NCBI GenBank assembly: GCA_945862065.1
Contig: CAMAWT010000001.1
Span: 209,519-273,518 of the forward strand
Source of the DNA: Flavobacterium psychrophilum
Lineage (GTDB): Bacteria; Bacteroidota; Bacteroidia; Flavobacteriales; Flavobacteriaceae
Length of the DNA stretch: 64,000 nt
Direction of reading: 5' to 3'
Position 1 is the stretch's first letter, and each line of letters starts with the position of its first letter. Shown piece by piece: positions 50,776-58,692 of this stretch. A program made the translations under genes and the position numbers. The notes under the pieces are model-generated. The model saw only the letters and a list, made by a program, of their open reading frames with translations. It made no database searches and was not told the DNA's origin.

Positions 50776-50880
50776 ATAGCAATATCAACTGGAAAACCTG
50801 ACCAACGTCAACCTGATAATAAAGGAACACCAGTTAATACACCATATTTAAAACCATCGAAATCAATACCGAGAAAATAG
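50776..50880 (+). pseudogene. Remnant of a small Pro/Lys-rich peptide gene
   Basis: The frame AISTGKPDQRQPDNKGTPVN continues TPYLKPSKSIPRK and stops. It is protein-like but has ATA where ATG would be expected and no other start. It resembles in style the 45-residue basic tail at 52749-52885. It may be a decayed gene or use a rare start. Confidence 0.3.
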
Positions 50881-50957
50881 AATCGTTAGACTATAAAAGT
50901 TATATAGCATTGATGATATTTACCAGTTAGCTACAATACAAACTAAATACATAATAA

Positions 50958-51833
50958 ATGACTGAAAAAATAAAAGAATGTTTCATAATAATGCCGATAT
51001 GTAATAATGAAAATTATTCTGAAGGACATTTTAATAGAGTCTATAGTCACTTAATAATTCCAGCTTGTGAACTTGCAGGATTTAAAGCAGTTAGAGCTGA
51101 TGACATTATTAATACAAACTATATTGCAATTGATATTATAAAAAGAATCATTGAGTCTGATATGGCAATATGTGATTTAAGTTCTCAAAATCCTAACGTC
51201 CTATATGAACTTGGAATTAGACAAGCATTTAATAAACCTGTAACACTAATAAAAGATAGAGGTACAAAAAGAATTTTTGATATTCAGGGATTTAGAGATT
51301 TTGAATATGATGAAAATTTAAGAATTGATAATGTAGAAAGCGAAGTAGAAAATTTAGCAGAATTAATTCAAAATACATATAATAGCCAAGGAGAAGAAAT
51401 AAATTCTTTAGTTTCATTGTTAAGTTTAACACCAGCTAAACTTAAAGAAAATAAAAAAACAATTTCGACTGAAACCGAATTAATTTTAAATATACTTTCT
51501 GTATTAGAGAGAAAAGTATCTAATATAGAAAATAGAAATAATGTAAATTCAGATTATAAAGAGCTTATTTCAAGAAAATATTATGGTGGACATGTTACAG
51601 AAATAATTGAAACAGAAAATTTACCAACAAATGTTGGTGAAAAATTAAGTCGTATTGAAATAGCTAATTTAAAACCTGGTGACAAAATTTATCATCCAAA
51701 ATTTGGCTTTGGAGAAATAATAAGTAAAGAACAACTTGGAAATTCAATTGGTAGATTTAGAGGTGAAGTTAAATTTGATATTGGGATAAAAAAACTGTTA
51801 CTTGAATTGGCAAATTTAAGAAAAGTACTCTAA
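50958..51833 (+). CDS. Deoxyribosyltransferase/TIR-like protein fused to UvrD/PcrA-type Tudor domain
   Basis: This 291-aa protein has an N-terminal domain (about 5-140) of the nucleoside 2-deoxyribosyltransferase-like family: FIIMPICNNENYSEGHFNRV, then CDLSSQNPNVLYELGIRQA with the likely catalytic Glu84. Such folds hydrolyse or transfer the sugar of nucleosides or NAD in many defence systems. After a linker, residues about 238-291 (PGDKIYHPKFGFGEIISKEQ to LLLELANLRKV) match the HPKFGxGxV pattern of the C-terminal Tudor-like domain of PcrA/UvrD, which is known to bind RNA polymerase. The fusion suggests an effector docked to transcription; this is inferred. Confidence 0.7.
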   Translation: MTEKIKECFIIMPICNNENYSEGHFNRVYSHLIIPACELAGFKAVRADDIINTNYIAIDIIKRIIESDMAICDLSSQNPNVLYELGIRQAFNKPVTLIKDRGTKRIFDIQGFRDFEYDENLRIDNVESEVENLAELIQNTYNSQGEEINSLVSLLSLTPAKLKENKKTISTETELILNILSVLERKVSNIENRNNVNSDYKELISRKYYGGHVTEIIETENLPTNVGEKLSRIEIANLKPGDKIYHPKFGFGEIISKEQLGNSIGRFRGEVKFDIGIKKLLLELANLRKVL

Positions 51834-51906
51834 CTAAAAGCCATTTTGCTAAAGCGGGGGACGAGTACTTCTAAGACATTGTAGTGCTTATTCAAGCTTT
51901 GTGCAC

Positions 51907-52024
51907 TTAATGAGATTTGGTGCTAAAAATTAAGGATCATTTACTAAAAAAGATTTACTGGATTTTTTTTGGTGATGATGTTAAAGATAAGTATAAGTTA
52001 ATTGAGAAGGATATTGAAAATATT
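51907..52024 (+). pseudogene. Possible gene remnant before the SLATT gene
   Basis: An open stretch encoding DLVLKIKDHLLKKIYWIFFG then DDVKDKYKLIEKDIENI ends at a stop 6 bp before the SLATT start and has no ATG. It looks like the tail of a deleted protein. SLATT genes usually have an upstream partner such as a nucleotidyltransferase or reverse transcriptase, so this may be what is left of one. Confidence 0.3.
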
Positions 52025-52030
52025 TAAACT

Positions 52031-52885
52031 ATGTCAGAAAATAAATTTGGAAAAGGGAAAGAACATTTAGAAAAAGAGTTTCTTGAAGAACTTAGTCATA
52101 AAATTTGGTCAACAAAAGGTGCGAGATTTAATGCTTCAACACGTTATTATACAATTTCAAAATATTCAAATATTAGTAATGCATTTTTATCCGCTTATTT
52201 AACAATTTTTGGATTAATAACTGTTTACAATCTTTATACTGAAGCATTAATCAATCCAAATGTTTTAGCATTTTTAATCACAGCTATTTCAATTATATCA
52301 CTAGTCTTTTCATTATTGGAAAGTTCTGAACAATATTCACTAAAAGGAAAAGAATATCATGATTGTGCTCTCGATCTGGCAGATTTATACAATGAATTGA
52401 GAAATTTTAAAGCTTATAAAAAAGATGCAACAGAAATTGATAAAATTCAATTTGTTGATGATTTACAAAAGAGATATCAGTTAGTTTTAAGAAAATATCC
52501 AAATCATAGTAATATTGACAAAAGACGATTTAGAATGGAATATAAAGAATATTACAAAATCACAGATTGTTTTGAACCATGCAAGACAAATATATTATAC
52601 TATCTGAAAACTAAATTTCTTTATCATTTATTAATAGTATTTCCTTTTTTTTGTCTAATTATTTTAATTAATCTTAATAATAAAAAAAATATAATCCCGA
52701 TGGCGCGAATATGTAATCCGTGCTTAATCAATTTAAATAATAAAAACATGAACATCAAAGCAATCAAACTAGGACCAAAACCAAGAAAAGAAGACGGAAC
52801 ACCTGATAAAAGAAGAAGAGTAACACCCGAAATAAAACCAAAACATCCTGATTTAAAACCACACAAACACATACCAAACGATTAA
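52031..52885 (+). CDS. SLATT-domain two-helix membrane effector with unusual tail
   Basis: This 284-aa protein fits the SLATT family (SLATT_5-like): an N-terminal helical part (IWSTKGARFNASTRYYTISK), two transmembrane helices (about 50-70 and 75-97), then KEYHDCALDLADLYNELRNF and DDLQKRYQLVLRKYPNHSNI. A third hydrophobic helix lies at about 198-215. SLATT proteins are predicted pore-forming effectors in nucleotide-signal defence systems. The last 60 residues (from about 225) look foreign: a short PMARICNPCLINL insert and a basic Pro-rich tail starting at an internal Met (52749), as if a separate small gene had been joined. Confidence 0.75.
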   Translation: MSENKFGKGKEHLEKEFLEELSHKIWSTKGARFNASTRYYTISKYSNISNAFLSAYLTIFGLITVYNLYTEALINPNVLAFLITAISIISLVFSLLESSEQYSLKGKEYHDCALDLADLYNELRNFKAYKKDATEIDKIQFVDDLQKRYQLVLRKYPNHSNIDKRRFRMEYKEYYKITDCFEPCKTNILYYLKTKFLYHLLIVFPFFCLIILINLNNKKNIIPMARICNPCLINLNNKNMNIKAIKLGPKPRKEDGTPDKRRRVTPEIKPKHPDLKPHKHIPND

Positions 52886-52893
52886 TATAAAAA

Positions 52894-52917
52894 CGGCAAA
52901 AAATAAATATTTTTGCC
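52894..52917 (+). promoter_or_regulatory. Inverted repeat upstream of the second antitoxin gene
   Basis: GGCAAAAA and TTTTTGCC enclose a short AT spacer about 55 bp before the antitoxin start and just ahead of a TATCTTTGC -7-like element (52945-52953). A similar pair, GGCAAAA with TTTTTTGCC, lies between antitoxin and toxin at about 53688-53709. Likely operator sites for this toxin pair. Confidence 0.5.
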
Positions 52918-52970
52918 AATTTTATATAAATTAAAAAAAAGATGTATCTTTGCTACAAACAAGCAAAAAA

Positions 52971-53696
52971 ATGAGTGTTACAATAGAAAATCAAATAAAT
53001 AAATATTTTGAAACTAGAGATAAAATCTCTAAAGAAGAACTATTGGCATTAATCAAAAAAGATTTTGCCAATTGGACAGATAATACCATCAATATATATT
53101 TATCTATTTTACAAAAAAAAGGTAGTATTCATTCCCTTTCAAGAGGTATATATGCTTTAGGAAATGAAAAAACATTTCAACCGCATATAAACAATAAACT
53201 AGTCAAAATAGCATCAGTCATAAACAAAACATTCCCATTTGTAAAGTATTGCGTTTGGGAAAGTGCCTGGTTGAATGATCTAATGCGGCATCAAACATTC
53301 AAAAATTTTACAATTGTAGAAGTAGAAAAAGTAGCTAACGAGCAAGTGTTCAATCAACTCAATACCAACTTCCCAAATGTTTTCATCAATCCAGACGAAA
53401 AAACAATAGAACGATACATCGGAGCTTTAGATAATGCCATAATCATCAAAAACCTAAATTCAGAAGCACCCATCCAAAAATGGAACAACATCAATGTGCC
53501 AACAATAGAAAAAATTTTAGTAGACATAGTAGCAGACGATGAACTATTTGGAGCACAGCAAGGCGAACTAGAATTTATTTTCAAAAGTGCTTTTGATAAA
53601 TACAACATCAACGAATCAAAAATGAAACGCTACGCATCGAGAAGAAATCGCGAAACTGAAATCAAAAATCAAACCAATATAATTACGGCAAAATAA
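52971..53696 (+). CDS. DUF6577/AbiEi-like antitoxin
   Basis: The ATG at 52971 is chosen over a TTG at 52950, because the -7-like element TATCTTTGC covers the latter. The 241-aa protein has an N-terminal winged helix (ISKEELLALIKKDFANWTDN, then ILQKKGSIHSLSRGIYALG) and a longer domain as in AbiEi-related antitoxins. It is followed after 24 bp by a nucleotidyltransferase toxin, the standard order. The family number is tentative; the antitoxin role rests on the partner. Confidence 0.75.
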   Translation: MSVTIENQINKYFETRDKISKEELLALIKKDFANWTDNTINIYLSILQKKGSIHSLSRGIYALGNEKTFQPHINNKLVKIASVINKTFPFVKYCVWESAWLNDLMRHQTFKNFTIVEVEKVANEQVFNQLNTNFPNVFINPDEKTIERYIGALDNAIIIKNLNSEAPIQKWNNINVPTIEKILVDIVADDELFGAQQGELEFIFKSAFDKYNINESKMKRYASRRNRETEIKNQTNIITAK

Positions 53697-53720
53697 ACCA
53701 TTTTTTGCCAATACTATAAA

Positions 53721-54770
53721 ATGATAAATAACGAAACACATACCAGTAATTGGATTCTTAACTTAAAAAGAAAGTTAGGAAAACAAAGCGATGCCAAATT
53801 AATTGAAAAAGTAATCTGGGCACTAACACTATTGGAACAATTACAAATAAACGGTTTAAAATTCACATTCAAAGGCGGTACGGCTTTAGTCCTAGCAACC
53901 GAAAAACCAAAACGATTTTCAATCGACATCGACATAATAACAGAACATTCCGAAAAAGAAATAACCGCAGTTTTACAAAAAATAGTGGACGAAAAAATAT
54001 TCTTAAGTTGGGAAGACGACAACAACCGTAAACATACACCTGATGCGCCAATAGGACATTTCAAAGCCTATTATAAAAGTGTAATAGATAGTAATATAGA
54101 ACCTATTTTGTTAGACCTACTATACACTCCCAATCCATATCCTGAAACGCAAAAACTTGCAATAAAGCACCCTTGGCTTATCACATCTGGTGATGAGGTT
54201 ACAATCACAATGCCAACATTTGAAGCCATTCTTGGCGACAAGCTAACAGCATTCGCCCCAAAAACAACCGGAATACTATACAGTAAAAACAGACCAGCGG
54301 AAATCATAAAACAATTATACGACATTGCTTTTCTATTCGATAACATAACTGATTTAACTGTAGTAAAAAACAGCTATAACAAGGTAATGCAAGAAGAAAT
54401 AGGTTTCCGAAAATTAGACATAACAGCTAAAGAAGTTCTAGAAGATACCTGGCAAGCCTGTTATACTCTAGCCGAAAGAAATGAAAAATCAGCAGACTTT
54501 AAACAATTACAAAAGGGCATTACCAATTTCACTAACTTCCCTATTGAACAATTCAGAATAGACCAAGCCATAATAGCGGCTGCTAAAGTGGCCTATCTTA
54601 CCCAATTATTACAAAATGGAGAAGAAGTTAAAATAGTAAGGTTTACAAATCCTATCGAAATAAAAGAGTGGAGCATTGAAGACCCACTATACATCAAATT
54701 AAATAAGTTAAAAAAGAACAACCCAGAAGCGTTTTACTACTGGTTCAATGCACTACAATTAAATAAATAA
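53721..54770 (+). CDS. AbiEii/AbiGii-type nucleotidyltransferase toxin
   Basis: This 349-aa protein has the nucleotidyltransferase motif FKGGTALVLATEKPKRFSID followed by IDIITEH (about 50-76), with the GGTALVL and SIDIDI signatures. LGDKLTAFAPKTTGILYSKN (about 172-191) contains the conserved Lys of the family. It is longer than the AbiEii protein of element A and clearly from a different branch. It forms a type IV toxin-antitoxin pair with the preceding gene. Confidence 0.87.
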   Translation: MINNETHTSNWILNLKRKLGKQSDAKLIEKVIWALTLLEQLQINGLKFTFKGGTALVLATEKPKRFSIDIDIITEHSEKEITAVLQKIVDEKIFLSWEDDNNRKHTPDAPIGHFKAYYKSVIDSNIEPILLDLLYTPNPYPETQKLAIKHPWLITSGDEVTITMPTFEAILGDKLTAFAPKTTGILYSKNRPAEIIKQLYDIAFLFDNITDLTVVKNSYNKVMQEEIGFRKLDITAKEVLEDTWQACYTLAERNEKSADFKQLQKGITNFTNFPIEQFRIDQAIIAAAKVAYLTQLLQNGEEVKIVRFTNPIEIKEWSIEDPLYIKLNKLKKNNPEAFYYWFNALQLNK

Positions 54771-54935
54771 GAAATAGCATTAAGTTAAAACGATAAAATA
54801 AGTTAAACTTGGATGTAACTTAGAATAAAAAAGCTTACACTAGCGAAGCCAAACGCATGGAGTTTTTTTTTGAATTGTAAAAAATATATACAGATGGATT
54901 GTTAGTAAAGATGAAGAAAAGTAAAAAGTAATTTT

Positions 54936-55997
54936 ATGAATAGATTAGTGTTAATAGGAAATGGCTTTGATTTGTCACATAATATGAAAACAAGGTACAA
55001 TGATTTTTTATTTTATTATTTAAAAAAAATTTTAGACAGTTTTTTTAGTAATTTGTTTTATGAAGGTAAATTAATAGAATTACATTCTAAATCAAGTATT
55101 AATGGAAATCCAAAAATGGAAACGCTTGATGATTTGATAAGTGTTTTAAATATATTAAAGACTAAACGCGACAGAAATTTATCTATTAAATTTATAAGTC
55201 ATTTTTTTCAAGAAATTATTGAAGTATATCAACATGAAAAATGGGTAGATTTAGAGAATCATTATTTTTCATATTTATTAAGAATGTCAAATTCTTCTTC
55301 TAATTTGGTAGAAGATCTTTCTAAATTAAATCAGGAGTTTGAATATTTGAAAACAGAATTAGAGAAATATTTGAGGGATGTTGTTATTTTAGATATACCT
55401 AAACAGAATCCCGCTAAATTTGATTTTTTATTAGAAGATATTCCACATGAACAGCTTATTGATTCTAATCCTGTTTACCCTACTTACATCGAGAATATTT
55501 ATGTATTAAACTTTAATTATACACCTACATTTAATGTTTATGCAAAACATCTTAATATTAAAAAGAATACAACTATTAATTTCATTCATGGAGAATTAAA
55601 TAATCCCGATAATCCAATCATATTTGGTTTTGGTGATGAACATAATGAGGAATACAAAAAATTTGAAAATAAAAAAGCGAATCAATTATTTGAGCATATT
55701 AAATCTTATAAATATTTAAGAACATCAAATTATCAAGATTTAGTTCGTTTTATTGATAGTAATGAATTTCAAGTTTGTATAATGGGTCATTCATGTGGTT
55801 TATCTGATAGAACTATGCTAAAAGAAATTTTTGAACATGAAAATTGCAAATCAATATTGATTAATTATCATAAACGGGAAACTGTACCTAATGAAAATGA
55901 TTACACTGAAAGAACTTATGAAATCTCTCGACATTTTACTGATAAAGGTATGATGAGAAAAAAAGTTGTTTCTTTTGATAAGTCAAAACCACTATAG
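54936..55997 (+). CDS. abiH: AbiH-like abortive infection protein
   Basis: This 353-aa protein has the AbiH family marks: LVLIGNGFDLSHNMKTRYND at the N-terminus, WVDLENHYF (about 108-116), YVLNFNYTPTF (about 189-199), NFIHGE (about 216-221) and MGHSCGLSDRTMLKEIF (about 285-301). The family blocks phage growth in Lactococcus by an unknown route. The gene stands alone, 165 bp after the toxin gene. Confidence 0.88.
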   Translation: MNRLVLIGNGFDLSHNMKTRYNDFLFYYLKKILDSFFSNLFYEGKLIELHSKSSINGNPKMETLDDLISVLNILKTKRDRNLSIKFISHFFQEIIEVYQHEKWVDLENHYFSYLLRMSNSSSNLVEDLSKLNQEFEYLKTELEKYLRDVVILDIPKQNPAKFDFLLEDIPHEQLIDSNPVYPTYIENIYVLNFNYTPTFNVYAKHLNIKKNTTINFIHGELNNPDNPIIFGFGDEHNEEYKKFENKKANQLFEHIKSYKYLRTSNYQDLVRFIDSNEFQVCIMGHSCGLSDRTMLKEIFEHENCKSILINYHKRETVPNENDYTERTYEISRHFTDKGMMRKKVVSFDKSKPL

Positions 55998-56155
55998 TTT
56001 CTAAAGTTGAACTTGTTTCAGGTCCAAAATTACCCCTTTTTCTAAAGCGTGAAAAGAAACTCAGAAATGCAAATTCATTAGAGACCTACTTGTAAAAACT
56101 TCAACACCTATAAAAACCATACAGAATTAAACAGATTTAAATATTAAACAGCTCT

Positions 56156-57151
56156 ATGAGTAACTTAAAACACTTTGATAAAGAAATTGTTTGCTTTTAC
56201 AAAGAAGAACGATATGCTGTTCGTGACAACGGTGCCGTATTGCGCTATCCAATAGACGGTAAAAAAAAGCGTCCTACAGACAACAATTGGACTTTTGGAA
56301 AGTTAAACTTAAAGTCAGGTTATTTAGAAATTGCAGCTGTAAGAATTCACAGAATAGTGGCTACTGCTTTTCATGGAGAACCACCCACAAAAGAACATGT
56401 TGTAGATCATATTGATACAAATAAACAAAATAACCGACCCGAAAATCTACGTTGGGTAACAAGATTAGAAAACATCTTACTTAACCCAATTACAGCAAAA
56501 CGAATCGAAATTATTTGCGGGAGTGTAGAAGCATTTCTTGCTGAACCTTCAAAATTTAAGAATAAATTTCCTGACCCAAATTATGAGTGGATGTGTACGG
56601 TCTCAAAAGAAGAAGCACAAATTAGTTTAGAGAGAATGCTATCTTGGGCAAAAAGCATCAATCCATCAAACGGGGGTTCTTTAGGAGAATGGGTTTATAA
56701 TCGAGGCACTTCAAGTCAACCTACCAACTTTGTTGAAGAAGATGTAGTAGAATTAATAAACTCATTAACTCCAAATGCTGTTCAAAAAGTACAAAATTGG
56801 AAAACACCAAGTGAATTTCCATGTTGTCCACAGGAAAAATCTGAGCACCCCATAGCTAACTATATTTCAAAAGTAACCATTGGAGCAATATTTTCCCGAA
56901 ACCAATACACGAGTTCAATTATTGAGCAGTATGCAATATCCAAAGATGAAAAAACATTATGGATAATGTGTAAAAGTGGTGAAGAAAACCCAATAAAACC
57001 ATACGCTTTAGCTGAGGTAACTTATCAAAACGATGTTTATATACATAACAGTCTGGGAACTTTTTTCGAAAAAAACGGTGCAGAAAAGCAATTTACCCTA
57101 ATCCAAGGACTTGAATGGACAGGTGAAGACACAATTGATGATTATTGTTAA
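56156..57151 (+). CDS. HNH endonuclease-domain protein
   Basis: This 331-aa protein has an N-terminal NUMOD4-like region (YAVRDNGAVLRYPIDGKKKR), then an HNH_3 nuclease core: IHRIVATAFHG and HVVDHIDTNKQNNRPENLRW (about 66-105), with the His-Asn-His-type residues in place. The C-terminal 200 residues are of unknown type and are much longer than in homing endonucleases. As the last gene of the defence island it may be a phage-DNA-cutting effector or a free-standing homing enzyme. Confidence 0.78.
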   Translation: MSNLKHFDKEIVCFYKEERYAVRDNGAVLRYPIDGKKKRPTDNNWTFGKLNLKSGYLEIAAVRIHRIVATAFHGEPPTKEHVVDHIDTNKQNNRPENLRWVTRLENILLNPITAKRIEIICGSVEAFLAEPSKFKNKFPDPNYEWMCTVSKEEAQISLERMLSWAKSINPSNGGSLGEWVYNRGTSSQPTNFVEEDVVELINSLTPNAVQKVQNWKTPSEFPCCPQEKSEHPIANYISKVTIGAIFSRNQYTSSIIEQYAISKDEKTLWIMCKSGEENPIKPYALAEVTYQNDVYIHNSLGTFFEKNGAEKQFTLIQGLEWTGEDTIDDYC

Positions 57152-57495
57152 ATAAAAATATTTAAAGCGAAAGGAACTGGCATTCTTGTTTTCAATATAT
57201 CATCTAGAGCTTTGTCGAAGGTCTAATTTCATTTCTAAATTTCGAAACTTACTTTTCGTTTAGAGGTAAAAAAGACAATTTCAATTCCAATTGCACCTCC
57301 TTCCCAACGCTCCAAAAAAAATTACTGTAATGGTTTTTGTCCCAAAGCGCATCAAGCACTTTGGCAGATGGCTAGAACATTTTTCGTAAACTGAAAACAA
57401 ACAATAAGCCATCAGCCAAAGAGCTTGCCCAACGCACAAAACAAAAACACGTACGCTTCGCAACTCATGCCAGTAATTTTTTTTTCCAAAGCTTC

Positions 57496-57578
57496 TTTAC
57501 ATAATGTGGCATTATAGTGCATAAAGTAAAACATCTTTATAATCAAAACTAAGATGCACTATAATAACATTATGTAAA
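57496..57578. repeat. Long conserved inverted repeat (element B copy)
   Basis: Arms at 57496-57522 and 57554-57578 are identical to those at 30728-30754 and 30788-30812. The 31-nt loop is unrelated in sequence. Stem conservation with loop divergence implies selection on the folded form or on a protein bound to the stem. Confidence 0.85.
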
Positions 57579-58230
57579 AAAGCCGCATCACCCCACGCGC
57601 TTGCCAGTGGCTCCAGGACAATTTTTTCATTGCTTCCTCGCACCAGCCGGCAATAAAAAAAACCGTCCTTCACCACTGGCTTTTACACAACCTCTTTTCA
57701 GTTGATGCGTTTCGCTCTTCATCTATTTTCAAGATTATTTACGTTCACTGTTTTTACAAACAAACTCCTTTAATCAGTAGTGTTTTCATTGCTTTTGTAA
57801 ATTAAAAAATGGCTTTATCGTACTAGTTAACTGCCTTTGGGTAAAGCCATTTTTTGAATATACAAAAGCAAAAAAGCCAGTAAGAGTATCTTTTTTATTT
57901 GCCAGAACATTTTGTAGTTATTGCTTTCACAATAGCTGATGCCTTTCCGTTTCATAACACAATCATTTAATACTTTCGACTTTCTGGCTTTCGACTTTCA
58001 ACTATTAAAGGCACCAGCTATTAATAAAACCAATCAGATAATCCGCTTTAGCAAATAAAAAAATGATACCCGTACTTGCGCTGCTGCCCCATCGCACTCG
58101 GTAAGTATTTGCATTGATTATTGAAGATGCCATGAATTTTTATAAAATAAAATTTCTTAATCTGTAATCTGAAAACTGCGACTGCCAACTATCTCAAAGA
58201 CATCCTCAAAAATCAAAACCGATAAAAAGA

Positions 58231-58309
58231 GTGTAAAATTTTCTGTGGTGGTTGAAAACCATTTTTTCTAAACGATTTGGTTTTTTCATCCCCCCAAAAA
58301 ATTTTACAC
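58231..58309. repeat. Covarying hairpin of the structured region (element B)
   Basis: GTGTAAAATTTT (58231-58242) pairs perfectly with AAAATTTTACAC (58298-58309). The element A hairpin at the same place has GTATCAATTTTT (31467-31478) and AAAAATTGATAC (31531-31542). Three positions differ and each is compensated on the opposite arm. Confidence 0.8.
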
Positions 58310-58535
58310 CCTTTTATGTAAACTCCGTTAAAAATCAAAATAATGTCCAAAGCAAAATTGATTGAAATTCAAAATCCGTTTAAAATTCAAAACAAATAAT
58401 AAAAAAAGAGAGCAAAGATAAGTTTCAGGTTTACAAAAAAGCAAGTTCAAGCTCTTAGGGTTTTAAAAAAAATCTCCACCCTACATTTTAATCAATTACT
58501 ACTTTTCAATTGCAATAAATATAAGTTGAAAAAAA

Positions 58536-58566
58536 ACACCGTAATAAATAGCCAAATAAACCGTAA
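58536..58566 (+). promoter_or_regulatory. LytTR-type binding site 3 (type IX/Rhs operon)
   Basis: ACACCGTAA at 58536-58544 and AAACCGTAA at 58558-58566, 22 bp start to start, one mismatch. A TAAATTG -7-like element begins at 58587, 21 bp after the second repeat, and the gene starts at 58693. Confidence 0.68.
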
Positions 58567-58692
58567 AATACTTTTTTTAAGTAATCTAAATTGCGTGCGG
58601 TTAACAACAAAAATTAATAACTATAAAATTCAATATCTTTTGTGTTGTAAAATATACAATTCAATATTGTTTTATTATAAAATCTAAATTGT

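Larger units (their letters stand above)
57152..58692. other. Gene-free hairpin region and downstream leader (element B)
   Basis: The region is colinear with 30585-31760 of element A up to about 58450. It contains the same chain of inverted repeats (for example 57496/57554, 57603/57673, 58231/58298) and CCAACGC copies at 57304 and 57429. After about 58485 it diverges from A: LytTR-type site 3 (58536-58566) and the leader of the 58693 gene follow. Open frames inside, such as 57281-57463 on the minus strand, follow the hairpin arms and are not genes. Confidence 0.7.

Noticed and set aside
57281..57463. 60-codon minus-strand frame in the element B hairpin region
   Set aside because: It covers hairpin arms and is not conserved as a frame in the colinear region of element A.
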